Assembly: GCF_001434575.1 (NCBI RefSeq) | Contig: NZ_AZDA01000090.1 | Location: 1 to 64,000, forward strand | DNA: 64,000 nt | DNA from: Loigolactobacillus bifermentans DSM 20003 | Lineage (GTDB): Bacteria > Bacillota > Bacilli > Lactobacillales > Lactobacillaceae | Direction: 5' to 3' | In this document: positions 53,274-62,088 of the stretch, in pieces | Position numbering within the stretch: the first letter of the stretch is position 1 | How the letters are laid out: each line of letters opens with the position of its first letter | Notes under the pieces: generated by a model | Told to the model about the DNA's origin: nothing | Seen by the model: the letters and a program-made list of their open reading frames with translations, nothing else | Database searches by the model: none | Position numbers and translations under genes: made by a program

Positions 53274-53927
53274 GTGAGTGCTTTAATTGATTTTGTGTTG
53301 CATATTGATAATCACCTGGTCAACATCGTGAATACCTTTGGAAATTCATCCTATTTTATTCTATTCGCGATTATCTTTATTGAAACAGGTGTGGTGATTT
53401 TACCATTTTTGCCAGGGGATTCACTTTTATTCGCCGCTGCTGCATTGGCTGCGAACCCCGTGTATCACCTGCACATTAGTTGGTTTGTGATCGCCTTTCT
53501 CATCGCCTGTATTGCCGGTGACTCGTCTAACTACTGGATCGGTCACAACGCTGAAAAAATTCTATCGCGCTTTACTTGGTTTAAACGTTTCCTCAATGAA
53601 GATAGTTTAGCCAAGGGACAGGAATTTTTCGAAAAACACGGCGCCATGTCCATTATTTTAGCCCGCTTTATGCCGATCATTCGGACCTTTGTGCCTTTTG
53701 TCGCCGCTGGCTCAGGGTTTCCTTATCGGAAATTTGTGCGTTACAATTTGATTGCCTGCTTTGCTTGGGTCTTCATTTGTAGCGCGGCAGGCTACTTCTT
53801 CGGCAACATTCCAGTGGTCAAAGCGCACTTTTCTGCGGTGATCATCGGAATCGTGGTGGTCTCCTTGATTCCTGCCATTGTCGGCTTTTTAAAAACAAAA
53901 TTTGCGTCAAAATCAGCTCGTATTTAA
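53274..53927 (+). CDS. DedA-family membrane protein
   Basis: Second DedA protein, 217 residues, similar in layout to the one at 18421. It has ETGVVILPFLPGDS and LARFMPIIRTFVPFVAAGS with the conserved Arg and Pro, and a C-terminal pair of membrane segments. The GTG at 53274 fits the strong GGAGGGG nine bases upstream; the upstream TTG overlaps it. Likely a lipid flippase/scramblase-like function. Own terminator at 53932. Confidence 0.87.
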   Translation: MSALIDFVLHIDNHLVNIVNTFGNSSYFILFAIIFIETGVVILPFLPGDSLLFAAAALAANPVYHLHISWFVIAFLIACIAGDSSNYWIGHNAEKILSRFTWFKRFLNEDSLAKGQEFFEKHGAMSIILARFMPIIRTFVPFVAAGSGFPYRKFVRYNLIACFAWVFICSAAGYFFGNIPVVKAHFSAVIIGIVVVSLIPAIVGFLKTKFASKSARI

Positions 53928-53931
53928 ACCT

Positions 53932-53960
53932 AGCGTTGGCCATGATGCCAACGCTTTTTT
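53932..53960 (+). terminator. Terminator of second DedA gene
   Basis: AGCGTTGGC-CATGAT-GCCAACGCT followed by five to six T. Confidence 0.87.
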
Positions 53961-53965
53961 GTTGC

Positions 53966-53993
53966 AAAAAAAGAACCACCGGCGCTGGCCAGT
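53966..53993 (-). terminator. Terminator of acetyltransferase gene
   Basis: On the minus strand CACTGGC-CAGC-GCCGGTG then a T run, facing the DedA terminator. Confidence 0.65.
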
Positions 53994-54023
53994 GATTCCG
54001 CTACTCATAACTGATTTCGTTTA

Positions 54024-54617
54024 TTATCCCACCATTGCCACACGTTCCGGTACCAGCCGGTGTTGCATATGGTAATATTGATGGTCGCCAATGGTCATTG
54101 TGCCCACCACTTGATATTGATGGTGCTGGTACAATTTCTTGGCGCCTGGGTTGGCAAAATCGACGTTTAAGCCGATGGTTGCCATGCCGTCGCGTTTGAC
54201 GTACCGCGGTAAAGCAGCCAGTAACTGACCGCCAATGCCACGGCCTTGGTAGTCTGGATCAACGGCAATTGAATCCAAATACCATTCGCCTGCAAAAGTC
54301 TCCGATTCTAATTCTAAAGGCTCGTCGCCGAAGCCTGGTGTGTGTGCTGACAACTTGGTCATGATCTCATCCACATCGGCTTCGTACTTATCTGGATAGC
54401 CAAAGGCCACCCCGACGATCTTTTGGTTGATGACGGCCACCACGGTCGTAGCCTTACCCGACAAATAATCTTTGGTCTGGTAAGCGGCCCTGATGACCTT
54501 CAGCAAGTCACCGTCTGGAACGTCTTCCAACTCGTCTAACTGCATCTCATCAAAAATTAGGTTAATTAACGGGGCTATCTGGCCCGCATCATCGGCTGTT
54601 GCTTCTCGAATTATCAC
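54024..54617 (-). CDS. GNAT-family acetyltransferase
   Basis: 197-residue N-acetyltransferase with unknown acceptor. The acetyl-CoA loop is DYQGRGIGGQLLAAL (about 117-131), preceded by the YLDSIAVDP strand; the N-terminus IIREATADDAGQIAPLI is typical. It starts at GTG 54617 behind GGAGG. Single gene. Confidence 0.87.
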   Translation of the reverse strand: MIIREATADDAGQIAPLINLIFDEMQLDELEDVPDGDLLKVIRAAYQTKDYLSGKATTVVAVINQKIVGVAFGYPDKYEADVDEIMTKLSAHTPGFGDEPLELESETFAGEWYLDSIAVDPDYQGRGIGGQLLAALPRYVKRDGMATIGLNVDFANPGAKKLYQHHQYQVVGTMTIGDHQYYHMQHRLVPERVAMVG

Positions 54618-54737
54618 AAAATTTCCTCCAGATTACACGGCGGAATCTGTCGATTCACTCCACGTGTTACCCTTCATTATACCGGATACGCTGAAACAAA
54701 GTCAAAAGAATGCCTATTTTAAAGCGTTTTCCTCTCA

Positions 54738-55055
54738 TTAAAAAACATTTAAATCGGCTAAAGCGGCGCGCACCCGTTCCTTAGGTTGATAGCCCGCTAC
54801 GCGCCGAACAGGTTTGCCATTGTGAAAAATCATTAATGTCGGCAACCCTTGGACCTGGCATTTTTCCGCAATCGTCGGTTCTTCATCAACGTTAACCCGC
54901 ACCACGTGGACAGCGGGAATTTCTTTTTCACAGGCTAATAAAATAGGCGTCGTTTTTTGGCACGGCGTACACCACGCCGCCCAAAAATCAACCAACACCC
55001 ATTCTTGTTGGATCAGACTAAAAAAATTCGTTGCTTTTGAATTGACTGCCATCAT
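54738..55055 (-). CDS. Thioredoxin-like protein
   Basis: 105-residue thioredoxin fold with the redox motif WCTPC (Cys 29, 32) in place of the usual WCGPC. It has the cis-Pro strand LPTLMIF and Asp 23 (VDFWAAW). It probably reduces disulfides in the cytoplasm; the TP variant shifts redox potential in related proteins. The start overlaps the phosphatase gene by 38 bp on the same strand, so the two are coupled. AAGGGG precedes tandem ATG codons at 55055/55052. Confidence 0.88.
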   Translation of the reverse strand: MMAVNSKATNFFSLIQQEWVLVDFWAAWCTPCQKTTPILLACEKEIPAVHVVRVNVDEEPTIAEKCQVQGLPTLMIFHNGKPVRRVAGYQPKERVRAALADLNVF

Positions 55056-55692
55056 ATTGCCCCTTCATAAAACTGGTGTCATTCCATCGTTTACAGTCAT
55101 AGTGTTGGCTATCTTGCGTTTCCAAAACCGTAATACTGGCGTTGTTCAGCAAGCCATCTTGCATAATATCAGATAAAGGCACCCCTAATAACGTACGCGT
55201 TAGCACCGTCAACATGGTGCCGTGTCCGACGATCAACAACGTGCCCGTGGGATTTTCATATGTGACCCGTTGCATGAAATGGACCCCACGCGCCGCTAAT
55301 TGGGCATACGTTTCACCATGAAATTCACTGGGATCAAATTGATCCGGCGCCAATGTGAATTTATCAAACTGCTCATGCTTGGCAAAATCACTGATCAAAT
55401 GGCCTTCCCAATCACCTAACGACATTTCACGTAACGCTTCATTTAAGCGAATCGCTTGGCGCGTGCGCTGCTGATGCACGTTGGGCTGTAACACCAATTC
55501 CGCCGTTGCAATCGCCCGGCGTTGGGGACTGCTGTAAACAGCATCAAACGCTACCGCTTTCAAGGCCTGCCCGGCTGCTCGCGCCCCAGCAGTACCGTCT
55601 GCAGTTAGTTGGGAATTCACTAAACCACCGTTGACCTTCTTTGCAACATTAATTTCTGTAATACCATGGCGTACAAAATAGCAAGTTGTCAT
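55018..55692 (-). CDS. Histidine phosphatase family protein
   Basis: 224 residues with RHG motif YFVRHGITEIN (His 9) and the second His in LLIVGHGTMLT. SSPQRRAIATAE is the usual substrate-loop segment. The substrate is unknown (sugar phosphates, nucleotides or other). It lies upstream of the thioredoxin gene, with an unusually long 38-bp coding overlap. The C-terminal SQFKSNEFF is the part read in both frames. Confidence 0.85.
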   Translation of the reverse strand: MTTCYFVRHGITEINVAKKVNGGLVNSQLTADGTAGARAAGQALKAVAFDAVYSSPQRRAIATAELVLQPNVHQQRTRQAIRLNEALREMSLGDWEGHLISDFAKHEQFDKFTLAPDQFDPSEFHGETYAQLAARGVHFMQRVTYENPTGTLLIVGHGTMLTVLTRTLLGVPLSDIMQDGLLNNASITVLETQDSQHYDCKRWNDTSFMKGQYDGSQFKSNEFF

Positions 55693-55816
55693 CTCATCAC
55701 CTATGTCCTTTAATTTATCTTAACAAAATCAATTGATTTCAGGGTGCCAAAGCACTTTGTTGCGCACCAATCCCACCGTAAACGGCAAAGCCAAAGCATG
55801 TTTCGTCTAAATCGGG

Positions 55817-55890
55817 TATAATGGTGCTACAAACTTTTCTTCATTTAAGGTACCTCAATGTTGCGAATCCTGCAACTTACCACGTACCTT
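55817..55890 (+). promoter_or_regulatory. Promoter and structured leader of small membrane protein gene
   Basis: TATAAT at 55817-55822 would start a leader of about 100 nt. It contains AAGGTAC (55847-55853) pairing with GTACCTT (55884-55890) and an inner GTTGC/GCAAC stem (55860-55864, 55872-55876), with internal loops between. There is no T run after it, so it is not a terminator. Possible cis-regulatory RNA. Confidence 0.45.
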
Positions 55891-55931
55891 CACAAGTATC
55901 ACAACCAACGACGATTTTATAGGAGGCTACA

Positions 55932-56399
55932 ATGAACTTTTTCTGGGTTCTTTTGGATTTGATTTTTCTAGCCAGTGCTGGCTTTACCGTTTACCGCCAA
56001 TCAAAAATCACCTTTCACGCCCGCTACAACTACTTCGCTTTAGGCTACGGTGTGATTTTTGGTTTCATGTTAGTGATGTACGCGATACCTGGTTTCACCT
56101 ACATGGTCATGGTGGCACTATTTATCCTCTTAAATGTCATGTCTGGTGTTGGTGGTTTAGCAGAAGACCGGGTGATCACCAATGGCATCTTTTATGGCGT
56201 CACCGTTCGCTACACTGATCTGGCAGCCGTCACCTTAACATCCCGGCCCATGCCAGGTGAAAAACACTTTACCATTGCCATTTTCACCTTAAAACGCAAT
56301 GGCCGCAACATTCGCTTAAATTTCTCCCAATCTTTAGAAACCTTAGTCGAAGACTTACGCAAAAACCTACCGTCAGAAGTGGCACTGGTGGTGCGCTAA
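55932..56399 (+). CDS. Hypothetical membrane protein
   Basis: 155 residues with three hydrophobic segments (about 3-19, 34-52, 55-72). A cytoplasmic PH-like tail follows (NGIFYGVTVRYTDLAAVTL; FTLKRNGRNIRLNFSQS) of the kind seen in small Firmicutes membrane proteins with a C-terminal PH-type domain. I do not recognise a named family. TAGGAGG precedes ATG 55932. It has a structured leader and its own perfect hairpin terminator. Confidence 0.65.
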   Translation: MNFFWVLLDLIFLASAGFTVYRQSKITFHARYNYFALGYGVIFGFMLVMYAIPGFTYMVMVALFILLNVMSGVGGLAEDRVITNGIFYGVTVRYTDLAAVTLTSRPMPGEKHFTIAIFTLKRNGRNIRLNFSQSLETLVEDLRKNLPSEVALVVR

Positions 56400-56400
56400 A

Positions 56401-56438
56401 AAATAAAGCACTGCGCAAATTGCGCAGTGCTTTATTTT
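56401..56438. terminator. Bidirectional terminator
   Basis: AAATAAAGCACTGCGCAA and TTGCGCAGTGCTTTATTT form a perfect 18-bp stem with a single-base loop, serving both flanking genes. It overlaps the last codons of the minus-strand gene at 56432. Confidence 0.88.
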
Positions 56439-56770
56439 TTAGCACCCGGTACTTCTTGAAACGTTAACGCCACCACTTTTTGACTGGGTTGCACATCAAC
56501 TGCAACCACAATGCGCTTTAACGTTTGTTGAAAGGATTGGTTGGTCAATTGCACGCCAAATTCATCTGCAATGTCGGCAATCTCCATTTTGTTTAATTCA
56601 AAATTTTGGGTCACATAACGGGTGGTGTAAAAATAAGCCGCATACACTTGTGCCACTTTAGGCAATGGAATTTGTAAGCCTGCATGGTAATTGGCCTTTA
56701 ATTCATAATCCGTATCCATCACCGGTGTGCCTTCAATTAAGGCCGTTTGGAAAAAATCAGAAAGTTTCAT
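56432..56770 (-). CDS. Hypothetical cytoplasmic protein
   Basis: 112 residues, soluble, no signal or membrane segment. MKLSDFFQTALIEGTPVMD and a QSFQQTLKRIVVAVDVQPSQ helix-strand part are visible, but I recognise no family. GAGG lies before ATG 56770. It is 35 bp downstream of the trans-sulfuration enzyme on the same strand and may share its Met T-box-controlled transcript. Confidence 0.6.
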   Translation of the reverse strand: MKLSDFFQTALIEGTPVMDTDYELKANYHAGLQIPLPKVAQVYAAYFYTTRYVTQNFELNKMEIADIADEFGVQLTNQSFQQTLKRIVVAVDVQPSQKVVALTFQEVPGAKK

Positions 56771-56805
56771 TCAGGAACCTCACTTTGTTTTTCCTTCATT
56801 ATACG

Positions 56806-57921
56806 CTATTCGGCCAAGGCTTGTTTTAAATCCTCACTTAAATCGGTTAATGCTTCGACACCTACAGATAACCGCAATAAGTTTGGCGTGATTCCTAAGG
56901 CTAAACGTTGCGTCTCAGGCATTTCAGCGTGGGTCCGCAAAGCCGGCACGGTGATCAAGCTTTCAACGCCACCTAAACTTTCAGCAAATGAGATCACCTG
57001 TAGCTTTAATAAAAATTGTTCCACATCGATGGCTGGGTTGATATAAAAGCTGATCATGCCGCCATGTCCAGGATAAAGCACTTTTTCAACTTGGGCTGAC
57101 GCTGCCAACACTTTCACCAAACCTTGGGCGTTGGCCTCTTGTTGACGCAGCCGTAACGGCAAGGTCTTTAAACTCCGCAATAGCAGCCAACAGTCAAATG
57201 GTGCTAAATTCGTCCCAGTGGTAATAAAGTTTTCAGCCAATTCGTCTGCTAATTTTTGTTCCCGCACCATCACGGCACCGGCCAATAAATCATTATGACC
57301 GCCTAAGAATTTCGTGGCACTGTGGACCACAATATCGGCACCTTCAACTAATGGTTGCTGCAACAACGGGGTGTAGAAGGTATTATCCACGATCAATTGG
57401 GCCCCGAATTCATGCACGGTTTCAGCAGCCTTGTGAATATCGATGACTTTCATGGTTGGGTTGGAGGGCGTTTCAATCCACAACGCTTTCGGCTTTTCGG
57501 CACACAATTTTCGTAAAGCGGCATCATCGTGACCGTCCCACAATTCAAAGCGAATCCCATAATGACTGGTCAACTGATCAAAGAAACGGAAGGAGCCACC
57601 ATATAAATCGTTGGAGGTAATGATTAAATCGCCAGTTTTAAATTGTGAAAAGACCAGCTGAATGGCCGCCATCCCGGAAGACAGCGCAAAGGCTTGTACC
57701 CCGTGTTCCAGTTTTGCCAAAACGTCTTCTAAAATCGTCCGCGTCGGCGTCGCCACCCGTGAGTAATCACACGGTCCTAATTCACTGTTTAATTCATCAT
57801 GGCGGAAAGCCGTTGAAAAGTACAATGGCGCTGAAATACTTTTAGTATTGTCTTCGTCACTTCGATTGCCTGCCTGTGCTAATTCGGTTTCTAATGAAAC
57901 ATGCCGTCTGTTTTCTGTCAT
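56806..57921 (-). CDS. Trans-sulfuration PLP enzyme (cystathionine gamma/beta-lyase type)
   Basis: 371-residue Cys/Met metabolism PLP enzyme. The PLP Lys is 204 in [23 protein letters not shown] (53-61) and the SSGMAA loop bind cofactor phosphate, and Asp 179 (VDNTF) holds the pyridine. Sequence alone cannot separate cystathionine gamma-lyase, beta-lyase or synthase. I chose ATG 57921, preceded by AGAGGAAG; the longer open frame runs through the T-box leader. The Met T-box directly upstream means expression rises when methionyl-tRNA is uncharged. Confidence 0.9.
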   Translation of the reverse strand: MTENRRHVSLETELAQAGNRSDEDNTKSISAPLYFSTAFRHDELNSELGPCDYSRVATPTRTILEDVLAKLEHGVQAFALSSGMAAIQLVFSQFKTGDLIITSNDLYGGSFRFFDQLTSHYGIRFELWDGHDDAALRKLCAEKPKALWIETPSNPTMKVIDIHKAAETVHEFGAQLIVDNTFYTPLLQQPLVEGADIVVHSATKFLGGHNDLLAGAVMVREQKLADELAENFITTGTNLAPFDCWLLLRSLKTLPLRLRQQEANAQGLVKVLAASAQVEKVLYPGHGGMISFYINPAIDVEQFLLKLQVISFAESLGGVESLITVPALRTHAEMPETQRLALGITPNLLRLSVGVEALTDLSEDLKQALAE

Positions 57922-57950
57922 TTTAATCTTCCTCTTTTTCTTTTCTAAAA

Positions 57951-58181
57951 TAAAAAAAGCGCCCCTTCTGATATAGAAAGGACGCTGCCGCGTGGTACCA
58001 CCTTGTTTGAGCCCATAAAGCTCCACTTAAAAGCGCATTATCGCGCGCTAAACGCAAGTTATTCAGAATTTGATTTTCTCCAAGACCATTTCTTAAATCC
58101 CGTTTGACCCCGTTTCAGCATCTGAGGCTCTCTGCGCAAATGAGGATTTAAGTCATCTCTTCATCGAAAAATATTGTTTTC
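57951..58181 (-). ncRNA. T-box riboswitch (Met specifier) before trans-sulfuration gene
   Basis: On the minus strand the T-box core AAGGTGGTACCACG (58006-57993) is followed by a terminator (GCGTCCTTTC / GAAGGGGCGC and T run, down to about 57951). Stem I is formed by CTTAAATCC with GGATTTAAG; on its 3' side AAATGGTCTTGG places ATG (58089-58087) as specifier codon followed by a purine. A TATAAT at 58187-58182 is the likely -10. It should read uncharged tRNA-Met. Confidence 0.88.
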
Positions 58182-58330
58182 ATTATAAAACAATTGGAAT
58201 TCGATTAAAACCCCTGATTTAAATTTTTTTTACAACAGAATCAGTCTCTTGACCGAGCATTTTTGCTGACAAGCCTGTTAAAATCAGGTATAACTTTAGC
58301 TAAGCTACGATTGAAAGGGGCCATCAATTT

Positions 58331-58924
58331 TTGAAACCAGCAGTCCCACGACGTTTAATTAATATTATTTCATTAGCCGGTTTAGGATTTTCAATTTGGT
58401 TCGCTATTTATTGTTATCAAATCGGTGCTTTTAAAAATACAGCTGTTTTGCAAGGTCTGGTGGGCCAACGCGTGATTCTAGGCCCGCTGATCTTCATTCT
58501 CTTACAAATCGTGCAAGTGGTGGTGCCGATTATTCCTGGTGGTTTAAGTTTAGCCGCCGGTGTGTTGATTTTCGGCCCGGTAAACGGCTTTTTGTACAAT
58601 TACATCGGTATTGTGCTCGGCTCGCTGATCGCCTTTAGCCTGAGCCGTTACTATGGCAAACCGCTGATCCAACATTTAATTCAACCTAAAACTTACGACA
58701 AATACATTGGCTGGGTCAGTGACCAAAAACATTTCACCAAGCTTTTCGCCTTAGCCATTTTCTTACCTGTTGCGCCAGATGACGCGCTGTGCATGTTAGC
58801 CGGCCTCACGAAAATGTCCTATAAAACGTTTAGCCTGATCATTCTCCTAGGCAAACCAGCCACCATTCTCGCCTACAGCTTCATCCTGGTTTACGGCGGC
58901 GGTTGGCTGGCCCATTTACTGTAA
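58331..58924 (+). CDS. TVP38/TMEM64-family membrane protein
   Basis: 197-residue membrane protein of the SNARE-associated/VTT superfamily, related to DedA. Marks are PIIPGGLSLAAGVLIFGPVNGF and FALAIFLPVAPDDALCMLAGLTKMSYKTF (about residues 142-170), within five or six hydrophobic segments. It is probably involved in lipid movement. It starts at TTG 58331 with AAAGGGG upstream; no ATG fits. Together with the two DedA proteins it is the third VTT-type protein in the window. Confidence 0.85.
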   Translation: MKPAVPRRLINIISLAGLGFSIWFAIYCYQIGAFKNTAVLQGLVGQRVILGPLIFILLQIVQVVVPIIPGGLSLAAGVLIFGPVNGFLYNYIGIVLGSLIAFSLSRYYGKPLIQHLIQPKTYDKYIGWVSDQKHFTKLFALAIFLPVAPDDALCMLAGLTKMSYKTFSLIILLGKPATILAYSFILVYGGGWLAHLL

Positions 58925-58927
58925 ATT

Positions 58928-58968
58928 AAAAACGGCATTACCCTCCTATGAGGGAAACGCCGTTTTTT
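58928..58968 (+). terminator. Terminator of TVP38 gene
   Basis: AAACGGC...GCCGTTTTTT with an inner CCCTC/GAGGG stem. Confidence 0.82.
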
Positions 58969-59029
58969 GATTGCAAATACGATTATTAAATGAACTACTT
59001 ATGATATACTATTGACAGAGGTGATTATG

Positions 59030-59320
59030 ATGAGTACAACAACAATCCGAATTGATGATGCATTAAAAAAGGACTTAGATAAACGTCTAAAAGAAACTGG
59101 ATTAACATTAAATGGTTATTTAAACTTAGCAATTCGTCAGTTTGTCATTCAAAATAAAGTACCATTTGAAGTGTTAACCCCAGAAGCACAACCCAATGAA
59201 ACAACGCGTCGCGCAATTGTTGAAGCAGAAGCAAAAGCGCTTGGATTAATTCCAGATCATACACCAAGTTTTACAGACGCCAAGTCAGCCTTAGCCTATC
59301 TTGATCAGGATGAAAAATAA
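59030..59320 (+). CDS. RelB/DinJ-family antitoxin
   Basis: 96-residue ribbon-helix-helix antitoxin: TTTIRIDDALKKDLDKRLKETGLTLNGYLNLAIRQFV is the DNA-binding half, and FTDAKSALAYLDQ the toxin-binding tail. I chose ATG 59030 with AGAGGTG six bases upstream (a second ATG is at 59027). TATACT at 59005-59010 is the likely -10. The toxin gene begins one base after this stop but is broken, so the antitoxin now has no intact partner in the window. Its AT-rich composition differs from the neighbours. Confidence 0.87.
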   Translation: MSTTTIRIDDALKKDLDKRLKETGLTLNGYLNLAIRQFVIQNKVPFEVLTPEAQPNETTRRAIVEAEAKALGLIPDHTPSFTDAKSALAYLDQDEK

Positions 59321-59321
59321 A

Positions 59322-59633
59322 ATGCTTTATGAATTAAAATTTGAAGCTTAATTTAAACGTGATTACGCACAATTTAAACGACAATATCCAGAATTAATGA
59401 ACGATCTACTATCAGCATTTGATTTACTTATTAAGACTGGCCAGGTAACTGAGGCTTATACACCACATTTATTGAACAACAAGGGTGGCAACTATAATAA
59501 TTTACTTGAATTCCATTTATCTGACGGCAAAGTGGATGTTCTGGTGATTTATAAAACCCATCATACAAATCCAGTGATCCGCTTCGTTAGAATTGGTCCA
59601 CATTCCCAATTATTTCAAGGAAAATATCATTAA
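59322..59633 (+). pseudogene. YafQ/RelE-family toxin with early in-frame TAA
   Basis: ATG 59322 opens LYELKFEA, then TAA at 59349-59351 (codon 10), then the same frame continues FKRDYAQFKRQYPELMNDLL to the end. The C-terminal LVIYKTHHTNPVIRFVRIGPHSQLF is the YafQ active region with its His-Ser end. Full length would be 103 codons, normal for the family. A single base change explains the stop. The next in-frame ATG (59397) would lack the N-terminal strand. Confidence 0.87.
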
Positions 59634-59732
59634 TAAAACAGTTTTCCTAGAATCTCTAATGGCTATCGGATACTCGTTCCCTGTGATATCTCTCGATATA
59701 CAGGAAAACGCCGTTTTTCATTCGTCCCACAA

Positions 59733-59772
59733 AAAAACAGCAGGCCCACACATGAGTGCGCCTGCTGTTTTT
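59733..59772. terminator. Bidirectional terminator after cysK and toxin relic
   Basis: AAAAACAGCAGGC (from 59733) pairs with GCCTGCTGTTTTT (59760-59772). Confidence 0.87.
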
Positions 59773-59799
59773 GCGAGTGGCAAATGAGCCATTGCTTGA

Positions 59800-60717
59800 T
59801 TAATCTTTAAACAGATCCGTTGATAAGTAACGTTCGCCGTTATCTGGGGCAACGGTGACAACTGCTTTGCCTTTGCCTAATTTCTTAGCCAGTTCAATGG
59901 CACCGAAAATGTTGGCACCAGCTGAGATGCCTGGTAAGAAACCTTCTTTATGGCTCACTTCATGCGCCATATCAATGGCTTGATCACTGGTGACTTCAAT
60001 AATGTCGTTGTACAAATCCGTGTCCAACACATTTGGTACAAAACCAGCGCTAATGCCTTGGATCTTATGCTTGCCGCCATGACCTTCCTTTAAAATTGGT
60101 GACTCAGCGGCTTCAAGGGCGTAGACTGCAACATCTGGGTTAACTTTCCGCAAAGCACGGCCAACCCCAGTTAAGGTCCCACCTGTCCCAACACCAGCGA
60201 CAAAGGCATCTGGTGTTTTGCCATCAAAGGCATCCACAATCTCTTTACCTGTTGTGGCTTCGTGAATATCCGGGTTAGCTGGGTTGTCAAATTGTAATGG
60301 TAAGAAGTAACCTTTTTCGTCGGCTAATTCATGCGCCTTCTTAATCGCATCTGGCATCCCGCCATCGATCAAGATCAATTCAGCGCCATAACCTTGGATC
60401 AACTTACGGCGTTCAACACTCATGCTCTTAGGCATCGCAATAATCAAATGATAACCCTTGGCAGCGGCGACTAAGGATAAGCCAATCCCTGTGTTCCCAG
60501 AAGTTGGTTCAATGATCGTATCGCCAGGCTTTAAGCGACCATCTTGTTCGGCCGCTTCGATCATGGCCAAAGCGATCCGATCTTTAATAGAAGAGCCTGG
60601 GTTGAAGAACTCTAATTTGACGTAAACGTCGGCTGCATTTTCAGGGACGACGTTGCGTAATTTAAGCAGTGGTGTGTTACCGATTAAGTCTGTGACGTTA
60701 GTTGTTGCTTTTACCAT
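59800..60717 (-). CDS. cysK: Cysteine synthase (O-acetylserine sulfhydrylase)
   Basis: PLP enzyme that makes cysteine from O-acetylserine and sulfide. The 305-residue protein has the PLP Lys 45 in [11 protein letters not shown] and the substrate loop TSGNTG (72-77). [12 protein letters not shown] binds phosphate, and [10 protein letters not shown] lies near the C-terminus. Some lactobacillal CysK proteins also cleave cystathionine, which is not decidable here. GGAGG precedes ATG 60717, which lies inside the upstream MetA-like gene (20-bp overlap), so the two are coupled. Confidence 0.94.
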   Translation of the reverse strand: MVKATTNVTDLIGNTPLLKLRNVVPENAADVYVKLEFFNPGSSIKDRIALAMIEAAEQDGRLKPGDTIIEPTSGNTGIGLSLVAAAKGYHLIIAMPKSMSVERRKLIQGYGAELILIDGGMPDAIKKAHELADEKGYFLPLQFDNPANPDIHEATTGKEIVDAFDGKTPDAFVAGVGTGGTLTGVGRALRKVNPDVAVYALEAAESPILKEGHGGKHKIQGISAGFVPNVLDTDLYNDIIEVTSDQAIDMAHEVSHKEGFLPGISAGANIFGAIELAKKLGKGKAVVTVAPDNGERYLSTDLFKD

Positions 60718-61513
60718 AATTTAAAACCTCCATATTGACGGTGTGACTGACTTGTTTGATCCAATTTTCAAAGAAAACTTGCTGTGTCTGTTGCCAGGCA
60801 AAGGGTTGCCCGGACTGATTTTCAGGTTGTTGGTAATGTCGTTCTGGATGAGCAGAGACCTCCCGCCGATATTCAGCGGTTAACCCATCGGCCTGATATT
60901 CCAAATGAGAGAATAACATGGCTTCGTTACCTTGCTGATTTTGGACTAGGAAGAGCTTACCTGCTGGGGTCGTTGCCTTCAAGCTTAATTGCGGGTGTGT
61001 TTCAATTTGGGAGCGTAATGATTCAGCGTACCGTGCATGCGGCGCTAAAAAGCCGGATTCTAGGCCCTTTAACAACGGACTTGGCGCCAAGATCTCTTGA
61101 GGATAAACCCCAAATAACTTCTGGGGCAGATCTGCCTTGCCGACTTGATACAATTCATGTAACGCCAACATACCACCCCAGCAGAAATATAAACGTTGTG
61201 GCACATGAGCCAACACGTCGAATAACGCTTGGAGTTCTGGTAAATAAGTAATTTGCTCAAATGGGAGCTGTTCAATTGGCGCACCAGTAATGATAAACGC
61301 ATCCAACTTCGCCACCGCTTCAAGGTCAAGCGGTTCGAGCGCTGCCTGGACCGTGCTGGGCACTGGTCGATCTTGATAATGCATGGTTGGATAATAAAAA
61401 TGTAATGCAACTGGCTGGTCGGTCTGCGTCAAGACCTGCTGAAAATCGGCGTTTGTTCGTGCCTTATCATGCATGATATTTAAAATTCCGATTTGTAAGG
61501 TCCGTTTAAACAA
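60698..61513 (-). CDS. MetA-like homoserine/serine O-acyltransferase
   Basis: 271-residue member of the homoserine trans-acylase (MetA) family. Marks are [10 protein letters not shown] (usual ILNxMP with His for Pro), [12 protein letters not shown], the nucleophile Cys in [13 protein letters not shown] and the HLEY and HPERHY segments with catalytic Glu/His. It is shorter than enteric MetA (about 300) and departs from it at several fixed positions. Being coupled to cysK with no cysE nearby, the acceptor may be serine (giving O-acetylserine) rather than homoserine; this is inference. It starts at TTG 61513 with AAAGGAG upstream. Confidence 0.82.
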   Translation of the reverse strand: MFKRTLQIGILNIMHDKARTNADFQQVLTQTDQPVALHFYYPTMHYQDRPVPSTVQAALEPLDLEAVAKLDAFIITGAPIEQLPFEQITYLPELQALFDVLAHVPQRLYFCWGGMLALHELYQVGKADLPQKLFGVYPQEILAPSPLLKGLESGFLAPHARYAESLRSQIETHPQLSLKATTPAGKLFLVQNQQGNEAMLFSHLEYQADGLTAEYRREVSAHPERHYQQPENQSGQPFAWQQTQQVFFENWIKQVSHTVNMEVLNYGKSNN

Positions 61514-62058
61514 AGAAATTCACTCCTTTAACCCATTAAACCTGTGGCAAAACTGCCAACACAACCTAAGCTTAGCCCCTACAGTAGGCCAACACCCCGC
61601 CGAGATGCAGGGCGCCACGCAAAGCGTGATCCAAAGTCGATTCAAGTCTAATTAGAATAAAATTGTGAATTTTTCGTGTTGTGATTGCCATAAAAAAAGA
61701 CTCCTATACAAATTTTTTAGACTTCTCGCGGGAAAACCGCTTTCAAGGGCTAGAAATCGACTAAAATAAGCCGATTCTACTAAAAAAGTATAAGAATCAA
61801 CAACAGCAATCTGTATTTAATTGTGCAAAAAGACGTAATTCACGTGTCGCGCTTAAGTTATCTGTTAATAAGTTTGTCATGTTCATCACGCCTTTCCGTT
61901 TTCGTATTTGTTGGGGCAAGCATAACAAGTTTTAAAATGCCTGTCAAGCCTTTAAATTTATTTTTTGAAATCATTCAGTCATTTACTTTGCTGAAGATGG
62001 CTTTAGCCTAACATCGCTATTTTTTAAAGTCAAGCCTAAATTTATTTTCAAATTTTGC
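61514..62058. other. Divergent intergenic region, no gene seen
   Basis: 545 bp between the MetA-like/cysK operon and the LysR gene. It lacks a T-box on the minus strand, so the MetA-like/cysK genes are not under the same leader control. AT-rich, with a loose AATCGACT...GCCGATT dyad near 61758-61779. It is the natural place for LysR binding sites, but I could not define one. Confidence 0.4.
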
Positions 62059-62088
62059 TTGACAGCTCTTTGATAAACCGGTTATGAT
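62059..62088 (+). promoter_or_regulatory. Promoter of T-box/LysR transcript
   Basis: TTGACA (62059-62064) and TATGAT (62083-62088) are 18 bp apart; the T-box leader begins just after. Confidence 0.75.

Noticed and set aside
57922-58026. N-terminal extension of the trans-sulfuration enzyme
   Set aside because: It covers the T-box antiterminator/terminator region on the minus strand.
61595-61660. Possible further copy of the intergenic repeats
   Set aside because: Only short words (such as GCAAAGCG) match the repeat families; no extended alignment or conserved hairpins.
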